Notes: a model not told the origin generated them from the letters alone. 64,000 nt of DNA from Istiophorus platypterus (GCA_016859345.1 CM029116.1:2842643-2906642), one strand, 5' to 3'; numbered from the stretch's first letter, positions 49,962 to 63,110 are shown. Made by a program: numbers and translations.

Positions 49962-52469
49962 TAATTTTACTGATGTAAAAACACACAACCACAACCACAG
50001 ATCAGCAGACGGCAAGTCTCTGAAAGATGAAAAGAAAGCATATTCATATTTACAGGGTTCAGATCATCAGCCACACCTGATTTTCTCTGCAGGACGTTGA
50101 TACATGCTGAACTTTTATTTCCATTCACAGCCTTTGATGCAGCCTCAGAAACACAGAAAAAGCTAAGACTTCTTTGGGGCCCAAGAAAACAGTGTAATTA
50201 CACGCCCAGTGGAACAAATCCTTGGTTTTTAATTAAGGGAATAAGTTGTCAACTGATGATGAAATGAAACAACAAAGCATCCAGGGGCCATGTCGGACGT
50301 TCTCTTGGGCAAAAATAAACAGCAGACTTTGTCTCTTAATGTACAATTTAGTCATTGTTTTCTCTGCTGTTTTTTTTTTAAATAAACTGTTCATTTCAGC
50401 ACAGATTCAGCCATTACAGTCTTACTACCATTATCTATCAGAGGCCGTAGACTAGAAGCTTGTGTGTGTGACCTATGTTAAAATGCTAAAAGGGCCTTTT
50501 CAGTGTTTTTGCGTGTATATGTTAATTTCTATAAAGGTAGTATTTTCAACTCAAGATTGATTGGCCCGTTATATAAATAGGGACATGGGGAATCCACCTT
50601 AAGTGATTTAGGTTTATTGATCATAAAGGTTATAACTAGTCAATCATTTTTTAGACCCGAATTTATTATCCCATTCAAAAAATTTAAAATGCACTTCAGT
50701 CCATCTCCTGTTTTACAAGTGATGGAATTATTCCTTAAGTATGGACGTGTACCTGTTTGATCTACAGGAACCCAACAGCTTTTATAAAGGCTGATAACAT
50801 GAGGTCAAATCCATTTAAATGTCTTGGGATCTCCCGCTGTGGTCTTGTACGTCAAAGGTTTTTTTGCGCAACATGAAACAAGAGAGTTGCGTATGCACAC
50901 ACACACACACCCACCCACCCACACACAACACATAAATACTGTATCTCTTACGCATGAATTCCACGCATACGCACACACACAAGCTTACTTGAATCCTCCA
51001 GTTATGAATAATGGATGCCCCACTGGAAACCTGCACAGTCCGGCAGTTTTGAGTTTAAGACTGATGACACTGATGAGCACAGAGGCAGAGAACACAGTGT
51101 AAAGGTGCGAAGACAGGCTTTGAGAGTGGATGCTACAGTCTCAAGATTATTGATAAAAGCCTGTTATGGTGGAAAAAATCTGAAATGTTTTGCATCACAA
51201 ATTTTTTCCAGAAAACCGCCTGCTAGATCAGGGCCCATATTTATCAAGCGTCTCAGTGTAGATAATGAATGTAAATGGGACCAGGTTTCCTCTAACTGAC
51301 ACATTTTTCTTACATGTAGGCATCGGGCCAATAGCGTTTAATCAAGGTACTAAATTCTCATCAAACTTTATGTGTTTCATGACAGGGATAGCTCGAATTT
51401 GCACTTATTATCAAAGCAAAATTAATGACTTAAAAAACATGATTTTTTTCATTAGAATTTAGAAGTTTGGAAGGTGATTTCTGGGAAGAACTTACATTCC
51501 CTGAGCACAGAAGATTTCATAACAGGAAAAAAACAGCAGTGGATTACCACTCTAGATGTAATACAAAATTAACAAAAGGGAAATAATGGCCTGGATTAAC
51601 TTTGTAGAGAGTTCAGCAAAGTTTAGTCCTTTAGTAGAATTTTGTCTGCAGTCCCTATGTAATTTGTTCTCTTCTTACTTCTCAAATCTCTTGTTCTGCC
51701 CCTGGTTCTCCCTCCCCACCTCCCACATTGCTGTTCAGCATCGTCTTAAACCTTCTTCAGAGCCAACGGACTTTTATCTCTCAGCTTCTGCAATTTTCAA
51801 ACAGAGCAGCTCCATTACCAGAACCACTCAGAAATGTGAGGTGGTTTCGCTGTGTCGACCCAGTATAAATGCACTGGTTATTGTGCATGTTAATGAGAAC
51901 ACTCCTCTGTGCTTCATAGAAATACATTTACACAAATCCAAAGAGAAGTCAATTGGGTAAAATAATTGTCTGTTGCCTGATATGAGGTTCTGTCTTACAG
52001 GGAAGTGTATGTATGAGCATTCATTGCGTGTGTGTGTTTGTTTAGGTACTGTATGCATTTATATGTGTGTGATGAGTGCTGTATTTCATTATATTTGACC
52101 TCATTTATAACCAGAGTGCAAATTATATCATGAGGTGGGGGGGGGGTCATTAAGGGAAGCCGGTACAGTGCAGATGTGTGCTCCAGTGAGCTGAAGTCTT
52201 ACAGTCAACGCAGGGTCTCGCTTGTTTAACATTATGTCTATTGTCTAATGAGAAATGAAATCGATTATGAGAGCTCAGGGGCGACCTACCACACAACTAC
52301 TTTTGCAGTCATGGGTCCCCAACAAGGGTTTCTCAGGCAAAACTGCCAGCAAGTTGGAACCACAAACACACACATCACAAACAAACCCAGACAAACCAAC
52401 ATTCACAATGCAGGACCAGAACTATGGGTGGTCAATAGGACCTAAGATTTATATCATGGTATTACAAAA
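49163..52469. other. Non-coding stretch, no gene recognised
   Basis: It contains the (AT) array at 49902-49958, a CA/CCCA patch at 50897-50924 and a G10 run at 52137-52146. Frames at 51015-51299 and 51586-51960 have no domain. Confidence 0.5.
49902..49958 (+). repeat. (TA)28 microsatellite
   Basis: Uninterrupted self-complementary array. Confidence 0.97.
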
Positions 52470-53331
52470 TTAAAAGGATACTCCACTCAGAACATTCTTA
52501 TATCTCTTTCCAGTCTATTGGCAACATAAGAGAAAATAGGAAATGATGATTTTAAAAAGGTAATGTTTTATTGGCTCAAAATAGGAATGAAAATTAGGTA
52601 TAGGCCTGACCTCCATTTGTCTGGGGAGGAGTAGCCTGCCCCCTAATTTTGGTTAATTAGTGAATATAATGTGATTGATTCTCTGAGTTAGTAGTAACAG
52701 CCGTGCTGTTGTTTTGAGCTGTGTGAACCACAAAAAAATACAGTTACAAATAAAAATTGAGGATTAGGCCATTACTTGTTTCACAATAACAAAACTTCTG
52801 AAGTGAGCTGTTTTTACAGCTTTCTTCCGTATGGGAAGACTATAGTGTATGATGTCCATATGTAAAAAAAAGTAGTTTCCAGAAGGCGGAGATCAGATAA
52901 ATTGCATCATCCCCTTTGAGGGATAATTTCTTTTGTACTGAACATCATGCATGTTCAGCGAAGCCTTGAGCCAATCAGGGCAAAGCTCTGTCGTCACAGA
53001 GCTGGTTCCCTATCGGTTCGGCCAGAGGAGAGCAAGTGCAACGCCTGAATCAAAAAACTGCAGCTGCCTCACTCCCACGGAGGCGGCGGACCAGCCTAAC
53101 CAGCATGCGTTTTTAGACCCTGCTGGCGTCATTTTTTAAAGGCAGTACTGCACAGCTCCCCGATAAGTTGATGAGCCTATTGCCTGTAAGTAACCTGTGG
53201 GTGTGACATAGTTCAGGTGCGTAGGTCAGAAGTGAGACACATTTGTCTCCTATGGGAAAGATCCTGTAGGATATGGATCAATATGATGATGAAAATAATG
53301 GCGTACATTTTTAAGTGCAGTATCCTTTCTA
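52470..53331. mobile_element. Non-autonomous DNA transposon (about 860 bp)
   Basis: Seen: the left end reads TTAAAAGGATACTCCACTCA. The right end on the minus strand reads TTAGAAAGGATACTGCACTT. This is an inverted terminal match with one inserted base, directly after TA/TTA on both sides. Interior order (CCCCCTAATTTTGG near 52640, AACAGCCGTGCTGTTGTTTT near 52697, GTATGGGAAGACTATAGTGT near 52829, CCTATTGCCTGTAAG near 53177) matches an interspersed fish repeat I recall beginning AAAGGATACTCCACTC. It has no coding capacity: the 62-codon frame at 52951-53139 shows no transposase features. The GC-rich, CpG-bearing middle (52940-53130) contrasts with the AT-rich surroundings. Superfamily is not determined. 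Confidence 0.75.
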
Positions 53332-54267
53332 ACTCACCTCTTTGCCTGGTCCTGTCTGCTGCATGTCCTCCTGACCTCCTCTAGCCTGCTGTCACATTCT
53401 GACCTTCCTCTGCTTCCTTAATGCAAAACCACATTAATGTAAAACTCACGATTACCCATACAAACCTGCTGAGTATTAAGTCTGCAAGACAGGCTGCAGT
53501 ATCATCTCTAAGTCCTATTCTTTTCAACTTACTCTTTTTTTTTTTGTATCAAAAAAAAAATTCCAGACGTGTCTTCTCCTCCTCTTGCTCATGTTGATTC
53601 TGTGAATTAAAATATTTGGACTTATTTAATTACTCAGTCTTCAGCAGATGTTCCTTTAATGTTGTTCAATTACCAAAATTGGTAAAAAGATAATATTACA
53701 TTGGCAAAAGACTAACCAAACCACCACAGCTACACAACAGACTATTGAAATTAAATAACAAACTCCAAATGTTGATGTCAAAACTAAACTTTACAACAAC
53801 CAATCCTCCGTTGTCTCACTGCTAGTGACTGAACACCAGTGTCAGCTAACATTAGATAATATATGACATTTTATATTGGTAATGAAATGCAAAGCCAACA
53901 CTGGGAATGTAACGTGCTAGCTAAAATTAGTTAGCTAATGCTAGGTATGGCAAACGTTAGCTTTGGCTAACTAGTGATAGCAAAACTGTAACCTAAAGAC
54001 AAAAATGATCAATATTGAAGGTAAAGTAAAGTGTATTAAACAAGCTACATAGCTAAGATACTTACATTAACCTACGGTGTCTCCGTTATCTTGTACGAGG
54101 CAGAGGAACGTAGCCGTTAATAAAGAGGTGAGATGTCAAACTCAGGTCAAGGGTAAGGAATGGTAGGGTCCACTTTAGGGGTGTCTCAAATCCTACTACA
54201 AGATTAGATACGGTAAATATAATCAAATAGACAGATTTACGGGTAAGAAGGATATAAACCGACGTTA
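53332..54267. other. Non-coding stretch, possible old repeat
   Basis: GTTAGCTAATGCTAGG-like and GCTAGC words at 53920-53980 are typical of teleost repeat DNA. An A/T-homopolymer patch lies at 53532-53560. The 54086-54352 minus-strand frame has no domain and runs through G/C homopolymers. Confidence 0.45.
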
Positions 54268-54315
54268 GGACCCCCCCCCCCAGAACATTTGTTATACCTG
54301 TTCGGGGGGGGGTCC
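54268..54315. repeat. C-run/G-run inverted repeat (hairpin)
   Basis: GGA followed by C11 (54268-54281), then AGAACA, an AT-rich spacer, then TGTTC, G9 and TCC (54299-54315). GGACCCCCCCCC pairs with GGGGGGGGGTCC, and GAACA pairs with TGTTC after a 3-base offset on one side, leaving a loop of about 11 bases. Confidence 0.9.
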
Positions 54316-56410
54316 AAATTACAATTAGGGAGGTCTGACCAGCCCCCCCCATCCCCCTCTTACTTGAATGCTCCTAATAACCTTTTGCTCCCCTAACTAT
54401 CAAAGTGTCATTTATTGACACATTTAATCATGGTTGGCATAGTTAAATGCAATTTTAAAAATTAACTCCCCAATAAATTTAGAATCTAAACAATTATCAC
54501 CGTAGCCATGATCCAAGACTGTAATATTACATATTTCAGCCCTGAATGGAGGCAACGTGAACATTTCTGTCACTCGGTGTCATGGTCACAGGTTATCAGT
54601 CGTTTTTAATTGGGTCCCGGGCTTCAACACGGCAGCTCTTTCCCAACATGAGTCTGCCAGGGACCAGACGCCAGAAAAAAATGAGGGGTATGAGAGAGAG
54701 GTGCGAGGAGCAACTTCCAGATGAGTCCGTGCTGGACAGTCATTTGTTCTTGTGTCTGTTTCTTTTTCTGCTTGTTGACCTAAATGAACACATACCAAGA
54801 CCAGAGCAGACCGGCTCAAACAAGATGAGTGGAGCGGCAGCACAGAGCTTGCTGGGCTCACCGTGGTTCATGTGAGGCCTGGAAATCGAAGACGCCCAGT
54901 GTACTGTATGTTCTGGCCTGTTGGCTGCTGATAAAGCCACACGGCTCAGTGGTAATTGCATCCTCGAGACTTAACAGCAAAACATTTTACCCCCACTACC
55001 TGCGCAAGATTGTAAGCACAACCTCAGCTTGGGGAAGGAAATCTTGCAGTGATCTATGAGGATAAAGAAAATAAATGAAAATGTCATGATGGTGTAAATA
55101 TATAAAAAAGATAAATAAGAAGAACACCTATTCCAATTCAGAGGGAGATTTTGTAAGTAGGGAAGAAATAGCAATAGTGTTGCACTGAGCGATATATCTC
55201 TATGACTGCAGTCAGTGTAATTTAGTCTCAAAAAACTCACGAGACTCATGGGAAAAATTGTGAATTTGTGCATCATGTGAGAATGTAATCCTGTGTTTCT
55301 CTGGAAAGTTGTCCTGTGTGCGGCAGATAACTTCTGCGTTTACACTGTTTTGCTAGTTCGATGTGGAACAAATCACATTGGATGGGTTATTTTCAGTGTA
55401 ACAAAGGAATGTGTAAACGTTTTGGTTCATTTCCATCCTATTTTGGTTCCATGGTGCAGAGACATAAGCTGTATCAGACTGTGGCTGCTCAGATAATACT
55501 TTTTTTTGGGAGGTGATTCTAGTTTCTTTTAGCCTCATCATTAGTTATTTTGAATAAGCAGTAGTCTTGTCCTTATCCAACTTTCCAGCTCCTCCGATAC
55601 AGCTGTTCCGTTTGAACTTCTGTGGTCCTATGCGGCACTCATTTCTACTGTGACAGAAACAAAGGAGAAAAGAGCATTTGCATGAAGTATTCCACTCCCT
55701 AGGTAAACAGTAGTAAATAAGTAGAAGTAAATAAAGTTGAAAATAAACTGCTCGCTATTAGCTCTGGCTGAGTCCCTGCTCCCCCCAGCTGTCAACCATG
55801 GAGGTAAAGTCAGAGCTGTGGTGAGAGCAGCTGAGGTGCTCCGGTCACGTCTGCCATCACACTTGTGCTCACCTTGGCTCATCATGTTTAGTTAAAGTTT
55901 CTCTCAACTCTATACATGTTACACAGTCACACACACACACACACACACATACACACACAAAATGTCCACACTGTCAAGGCCTAAAATTCAAACTGGCCCC
56001 TCAAAGCTTAACCCAATGAGAATACACTCACACGCACACACAAAGACACACATATAGACACACACAGAACCCTCCCTTCACTCTCTGTAATATGACTTAC
56101 TGTCCCCAGTTTTCTACCACAGGTGGGGTGCAGGTGGGTGGGTGGGGGTGTCTCACACACACACTGTATAACCCTTAAAGTTCAACAATATCTCTCTAGA
56201 TAACTAAGATCTTTCCATTTCTACCAGAAAGTTCTGTAAAAGGCACAATGACAAACCGCTTATATCACGTCCAACTATCAGTACACAAGTGGGTCTGAGC
56301 TTGTGTTAGACAAAATGAATGAAATGAATTTTGTCTGTAATGATCAATGCATCCAAACTTTACATTTACATTTACAAAAAGTCAATTGCTGCATGTCTAC
56401 TCAAAAAACA
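54316..56410. other. Non-coding stretch, no gene recognised
   Basis: CA patches at 55929-55960 and 56031-56066 and a GGGTGGGTGGG patch at 56130-56148. Frames at 54582-54875, 54971-55276 and 55628-55885 have no recognised domain. Confidence 0.5.
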
Positions 56411-56660
56411 CTGCCTCTGCTGTAAGAGAGAGAGAGACGGACAGACAGAGAGACAGAACGCTTTCAGTGTCAAGCCACAGCACTCTACTGAAACAAAGCC
56501 TTCAGAGTTGTGTGCATGACAGGCTGAATGGGAGGCGAGGGACAAAGGGATGAACGAGTCACAGAGAAAAAGAGTGAGAGGCCAGGAGGGGCAGAGGGAA
56601 CAGACAAGGGAAGTAATAGAGAGAGAGGGGGAGAGAGAGGCCGTGTAACAAGAGGGGGAC
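56411..56660 (+). repeat. Purine-rich (GA) tract
   Basis: GAGAGAGAG runs at 56426-56435, 56618-56641 and between. 56581-56640 has 53 purines in 60 bases. Serine/leucine/proline-rich minus-strand frames here are artefacts. Confidence 0.8.
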
Positions 56661-59600
56661 ACGGAATCAACAAACATAGAAACACACAAGGAACACACAC
56701 ACAGGATACACAAACAGAAACAGACAATCCACTGGTCTGTCTGGCTTTAGCACACTACTGAGGCAGCAACTCTGGAAGGAGCTGGAGTGACTTGAGACGG
56801 AAAAAAATCCCACAGTGATGGAGAGAAAGAGGATCTTTAAAAAAAAAACAAGATCCCAGCGACATTAGACACAGCCTCCTTTGGGGGTCCTGATGCAGAG
56901 ACCCCCCCCTGCCCCCGCAGAAAAATAGTTGAGCTTGTCCAAAATTTTCAACAACAATCAAATACTGTATGTGCAAGCACAGGTTCCTGGTAGAAGACAT
57001 ATTAACATGAACAACATAATGCTACAGTTATTGCCTTCACCTCTGTAGAATCCTCACTAATGATACCAGAAACCTCTGGTGCAGTGTTCCAGTGGTGTTT
57101 TATCTCCACCAAACCTCATCAAGCGGGTGGGGGGGGGGTACATCTGGCTTTCACTGCTCAGAGCCTGGGCTAAAAATGACACCAGTGAGCAGGGAGGGCG
57201 ATGATAAATGTGAGCAACAAGGCACCTCGATGCCAACGCCGGAGACCCAGACTCCCTGTCGACAACACCCCAGGTACACATCATATTAAAAACGCTTATA
57301 TAGACATTCATGGTCTTTTTGATTAAAATACGAATCAGTTACCTGGAGGCTCAGACAGTCCTTTTAACTGCCTTGTGTTATGATCTCTCTTTATCACCGA
57401 GGTGAGCTTGAGACATTAAAACAGTGAGACACAGGTCATACCTCTAGACAGGTCACAAAGTAAAATTAGCAATTAACAGGGCCGGTATTAGAAGGTTCTC
57501 ACATCTTCGGGGCGATAGACTGGATCCCAGTTCGCTGGCGGTGGAATGAGTCGACAAAAAAGTTCTGGTATCTGTGTGTGTGTGTGTGTGTTTCTTGCCC
57601 AGAAAATACCACCGTTGATTGCCACAGACCAACAACTGCCAGATAATTCACTGAGACATGAACATGACTATGTAATTGTGTATTTAATCAACGGCACCCT
57701 CTTTGTTGACATCTTTTGTTGTGCAGTGCTGTAACAATTTCCATCATCTGACACAAGATGCTCACCAGCAGCTTTTTGTTTTTTTTATTAATAGCTGAAG
57801 CTAATAGCTGTGGTTCTCCTCTCACTATGTCCATGTTATTGCTTATTTTTTGTCCTCTGGGACAATGGAGATCATGGATTTGGAGCTGATTGTCAGCTGA
57901 GGTGCAGCCTTTTTTTTTTTTTCACAAACTAGGCTGCACATCCAAATCTGAGAATGAAATTTTCAGATACCGCTGTGGATTATTTTCCTTTTTAATTAAA
58001 AATTTAAAGCTACAAAATGCAAGTTCTGGAAACCAAACTAATGCTAGCATGAGACTGGAAAGCGAACCACTCTGCTCCTCCCAGCCCTCCACCCACATCC
58101 TCGGTGCCTTTACTGTCTCAGCCTAAAGCAGGAATTGGCAGCTTTCTATCCTCTGCGTCGGACATAGCAAACGCCTTCGTGCAGCTAACACTAGTTTGAA
58201 GCCTCTTTAGAGACAAGCAGATGATCAGACGTGCTTTCAAATATTGACGGCTTCACTTACAAACACAGAAATGACTCAATCGAATGCATCCCAGCATGTA
58301 AATGGGCATAGATTCGGCCCCTGATACACTGCTGCCTCAGTCTGGCCTGTTTAAAGTTTTTAATGGTTAATTAATTAGTTAACTTCTCTCTTTCGTCTAC
58401 CTCTCTGTATCTGTCTCCCTCCCTTTCTCTCTCACCTCTGTCTCTCTGTATATGTCTGGCCTATTTCCCCATCTCTCTGTAAGTCTGACTGACAGGGTCT
58501 GGCCGAGGGCCGTTGAGCCGTGTAGAGTCTGACAGGCTCTTTACACCTGTCTGTCACTTCTGCTCCCGCCAAACACAAAATGGAAACTCAGCACACTTTG
58601 CGCCTGGTAGCTTTAAATAGACCCTTTTTGTTTTATTATTCATTCTACACTCTGGTCATAAAACAGAATGGCAAACATGTAAACGAAGATTAGAGAGTCT
58701 AAAATAAAAATCTAGTGATTATATTGTGCAAAAACTAAAAAAATGAAATGTTACATGCAGGTTATAGACAGTGTAACTGTATTTTGAACATTTCATAGTG
58801 CAGATCAGACATTGTTTAACCTGAACAAACTTAGCCTGATTTTGGTGACATTTGATCTGCAACAAATCCACACATTCACAATAAATGCTGTAACTCTGAG
58901 TTTAAGGAAAAACACATACCATTTGCCACATTTTTATACTTAAAATTCATTTTTTTCTTTATTCTAATGAACAAATCAGTCATTTTACTCACTCTTTAGT
59001 CACTTCCAAAATGGTGTTGATGTTGTCCTCAGCTCAGTGGACATGCACTTTTCAAGTTTTTGGACAAACTGGACAAACTGCGTCCACATCACGCTACTGC
59101 TTAATTTTTTTTAACAAAGAACAGAAGCTCAGCACAGGCAGCAGTGATAAATAGTTTACAAGCTAATAAAATTTAACACTGAGGCAACAATGTCAAAGTC
59201 ATTTTTCACACCACACACATAAAGTCAAAAAGCAGTTGGGGGGGGTAAAAAAAAACTTATTGCTTCAGATTATAGACCATAGGTGAGGTAACTGTGTGAC
59301 GCTATGTGACTTTTACAAAAGAAGCTCAGAAGAACAGAGATACATTAGGAAGTGGAGAGGAAACAGATTAAAGTTTATATATCCAGATAGCTTTGCTCTG
59401 GCTCAGTCAAGCTCATTCACACCTCACCACACACTCTTCTCACTGCTACTGCCATTATTCTTTTAGTCTGAATGACATTATTACGGTTGATGCACAACAG
59501 GCTGTGGGGGACCAATATGTTTTGATGATGCCAAATTTATCTTTGGAAGGACCAAGCTCAAGCAGGTTTTAAATCTCAGAAAATAGATTATTTTTTTTAA

Positions 59601-61158
59601 ATATATATACTGTATATATATTGTGCTAATATAACCTGAAACCAAGTCAATCAGTTATAAAAATGTCATGCTGTGCTGGAGAAGTATTTCAGCTGCAGGA
59701 GACGTGGGACCCTTTAATGATGCACATTGTTCCCCAGGTGACCCTGTGTCAGTGCCGGCGAAATTGAGCTGTCTGCTTCCACTTTGTCATCGAGGCCTCA
59801 GGGCTGCGAGGGGTACGGCACTTCTTAAAGTCTCCTGATGTCATTATGACGGCCAGACGCCTCTTCTCTTCACAGACACTACATGTAGTAGGGCCTGTTC
59901 ACATCTCCTCTTCTTTTTTTTCCCCCCACTCTCTTCCTTTCCCTTCACAACTACCATACGGGACATTCAATGTTGGTATTTCCATTTCTTTCCCTTCCAC
60001 AATCCATTTACACTTCCTTGGCCAATTCAGACCTATCAAAACATGCCTGAAATTCACCCCCCCACCCCCCCAAAAAAGAGATTCACTTCCTAATCCATGA
60101 AAACCTGACTTTTTGGAGATAAATGTTTTCAGCCACAGGGGCAGATTTATTACAGTGTGGAGAAAGAGAACTTTAATATGGCAAATAGATGTGCATGAAA
60201 ACTTGCTGGATTTTCAAAACTGAATTTTATTTTTTTGATCCACTCTTTGATGTTTGTGTTGTTGGGTCATTAAAAACTACTTGACCTACAAGACATAACC
60301 TGCAGGAAGGGATGTATTTCGTTTTTAACTGCTCAGTTTATTCCAGCTACAGTCTCATCATTCATTCCAACAAGTTTCTTTAGATAAGAAACACTCAGGA
60401 ATCAACTGTGCACTGGTGTTAGTTGATATATCCAGTTGGTGATGATAAATCCCACTTTTGTGGTGGAGGAACCGAGGTCAAACAGCACATGTGCCGATAA
60501 ACAGTCTGTGTGAGTAGGAGGGAACTGGCTGAAATATCTTTTTTAATCCCACTGCCTGCTGTTTATACAATCCCGTTCTAGTATCAGTGGAGTCAGGTTT
60601 GTAACATTCTCGGGCCTTCTTGGGATTGTCCTGTTCCTGCATCGCTGTCCGAGCTGTGACATTTTAGCAGGTCGTGAACCAGACTGAACAGGCAAAGGGG
60701 ACAAAATCCTTAAAAAACACCAACAGAAAAAGAGACAGTAGCAGCAGGGCTTGTAATGAGTTGCAAAAGCGAGCAGTGGGCAGCAAAGATGGTGTCCCAG
60801 TTAACGATCCATTTCATTATCTCTTTAATATTTGCCTAATCATCAGTTCTATGAAGCATCATAAAGTAGTAATAAATAACAATGACAGTTTTACAGACAC
60901 CAAGGTGATGTCTTCAGGTTTCTTGCTTTATTTGACAAACCAAAAAACAGTTAAGTATTATTAAGTTTACAGTTGTTTGAAACACACAAACCCAGCAAAT
61001 CCTCATATTTTAACAGCAGGAAACAGCAGATGTTTTTTTTTTTTTTTTCTTATTCTCACTTGATAGACCATCACTTTTCACCTGCTCTCCAGTGCTGACC
61101 TGGGCTCCAACAGAGCGACGGTAGAGGGTTCACTGAAAGTTGAGTCCACTGCAGACAC
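56661..61158. other. Long non-coding stretch, no gene recognised
   Basis: G-run at 57128-57138, (GT)10 at 57573-57591, CT-rich patch at 58386-58480, T-runs near 57910 and 61034, and a perfect AT-rich palindrome at 59600-59622 (11-base arms, one-base centre). CAGGGCCGGTATTAGA at 57477-57492 resembles the possible hAT-like end at 48776, but no paired end was found. Frames at 57057-57311, 59846-60100 and 60674-60964 have no domain. Confidence 0.5.
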
Positions 61159-61241
61159 GTGTGTATGTGTGTGTGTGTGTGTGTGTGTCTGTGTGTATGT
61201 GTGTGTGTGTATGTGTGTGTCTGTGTGTATTTGTGTTTGTA

Positions 61242-61286
<45 letters not shown>
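61159..61286 (+). repeat. (GT)n compound microsatellite
   Basis: GT units with ATGT, CTGT and TTGT interruptions over about 128 bp. Confidence 0.96.
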
Positions 61287-61288
<2 letters not shown>

Positions 61289-61375
61289 AACAACGTGTTA
61301 TCGGGATTAGCAGCAGTTTCCCTTTGCAGCAGGCAGAGATAAGACAGGCAATTGCTTTTATATTGACCAATTATT

Positions 61376-61420
61376 GTATGTATGTGTGTGTGTGTGTGTG
61401 TGTATGTGTGTGTGTGTGCA
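61376..61420 (+). repeat. (GT)n microsatellite, interrupted
   Basis: Second GT array, 90 bp after the previous one. Confidence 0.95.
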
Positions 61421-61431
61421 CGCACTAAATA

Positions 61432-61463
61432 ACAGCAGCAGTAGCAGCAGTAGCAGCAGAAGC
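61432..61463 (+). repeat. (AGC/AGT)n triplet array
   Basis: AGCAGCAGTAGCAGCAGTAG and onwards: about ten triplets with regular T substitutions. Confidence 0.92.
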
Positions 61464-62150
61464 TAGAACCATATGTTAGTCATCCTACAGTAACAGTGAG
61501 CAGTAGCCGCTGATGGTTAGGATGACTAACCCCCACTCTGACCTCACTGTCAATTAAAAAAAAACAAAAAACAAAAACACAACACAGTCCAATGCCACAG
61601 GGAGTCAGAGCAGATTTAACAGCTCATTTAGGACTCGAGGGTAGTTCTTCTCTGGTTCTTTACTTCCTCATCTGCCCACCTGCCATCGCTCATCTGTCCT
61701 GACTACCACACCTAACTCACCTGTGCAATTTGTCTGGTTGTCGCCCCTGCTCCTCCTTCATGTGTTCCCACACTGTTTCTGGACTCTGCCTTTCTGTCCC
61801 TGCCTGTTCTCATTTTGGCTCACGTGCCCACCTGACTTCTTCTTCACCTGCATTCTTGCCTGTGCTGCCTGTAAAACCTGTAAAGTCTCACAGTTAAACC
61901 ACATCAACTGTTCTTGCCTGCTTTTACAAATCCAGTCCAACTGAGTGTTGCATGTTTCTCTCAAGATTCGTTTTTTACTTGAAATAAAAATACTTGCATG
62001 TTTCTTGTTTGAAGAATAGAAATGCTAAAGGGAAAATCCACCAATTGTACATATCAGAGACTATTATAGGTGTTTGGGAGCATGACTGCTCATGTGAAAA
62101 CACTAGCGGACAAAACACTCACTCATGCTGACACACGGAGGGAGCAGCCG

Positions 62151-62174
62151 GTGTGTGTGTGTGTGTGTGTGTGT
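62151..62174 (+). repeat. (GT)12 microsatellite
   Basis: Perfect array. Confidence 0.95.
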
Positions 62175-62469
62175 GCATTGTAGGAACCAAGATACTATAT
62201 GTGTTCAGCAAAGTCCTCGCTGGATAAATAATGATCAAACACAACTAAACAAAGCACTTTACACAACAGTAAATAAAACAACAGCAACAATAACAAAAAC
62301 AACGCAGATCGCAGCTAACAAGCTAAAATGCCCGAGGATTGGATGTTTTTCTCCTATAAAATGCCAGAGGTCAGAGGTCATGTGAGCTGACTGTGCAAGA
62401 GCATGGCAGGAGAAATAATTACATCTTATATAACACACTACAAAGTGCTGCACTGATTGAAATATGGCA

Positions 62470-62470
62470 G

Positions 62471-62520
<50 letters not shown>
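62470..62520 (+). repeat. (CA)24 microsatellite
   Basis: Perfect array, 70 bp before another CA array. Confidence 0.98.
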
Positions 62521-62522
<2 letters not shown>

Positions 62523-62589
62523 TATCTTTGAAGCTCATAATACATATGTTTACTGTATCTACATGGCTGAATGAAACAGCAGTATAGAT

Positions 62590-62650
<61 letters not shown>
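62590..62650 (+). repeat. (CA)29 microsatellite
   Basis: Perfect array in the same orientation as the preceding one. Confidence 0.98.
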
Positions 62651-62652
<2 letters not shown>

Positions 62653-63066
62653 TTTCAAACTAATACACTAACACATACTAAAGCTTCAGGGCTGTCTTTA
62701 ACAGGGTCTAAGCTGCTTACACATTACAGAGCTTTGACAGACAGTCTTGCAGGCGAATCAGATGCTGAGAGTCAGTACCGCTTATGACCAACAGACTCTT
62801 CAGTGAGACCTTAGATCACAGCACAATTACTTGGTGTGTATGGGACATCAGTGAAACAATCACCAGGCCCCTTCAGTATAAATAAGTGAAAGGGAGGAAG
62901 ACAAAGGTTAGAAAGTAAGGGGTTAAAAACTTTGTCTTTAGTGAGAACCTATTTGATAGTTATAGGATACAGTAACATTAGCACTGGGTTGATGAAGAGG
63001 AATCAATAGGTTAAAAGTGTTGATACTGAAAGGAAATTAATTATATAACCATTTGTTCTAAAATTA

Positions 63067-63067
<1 letters not shown>

Positions 63068-63109
<42 letters not shown>
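63068..63109 (+). repeat. (AT)20 microsatellite
   Basis: Uninterrupted self-complementary array. Confidence 0.97.

Positions 63110-63110
<1 letters not shown>

Noticed and set aside
52951..53139. GC-rich block read as a possible exon
   Set aside because: It lies inside the transposon bounded by matched inverted ends at 52470 and 53331 and has no protein features.
56372..56727. Serine/leucine/proline-rich minus-strand frames
   Set aside because: Artefact of the purine-rich tract at 56411-56660.
61071..61425. Histidine/threonine-rich minus-strand frames
   Set aside because: Translation of GT arrays.
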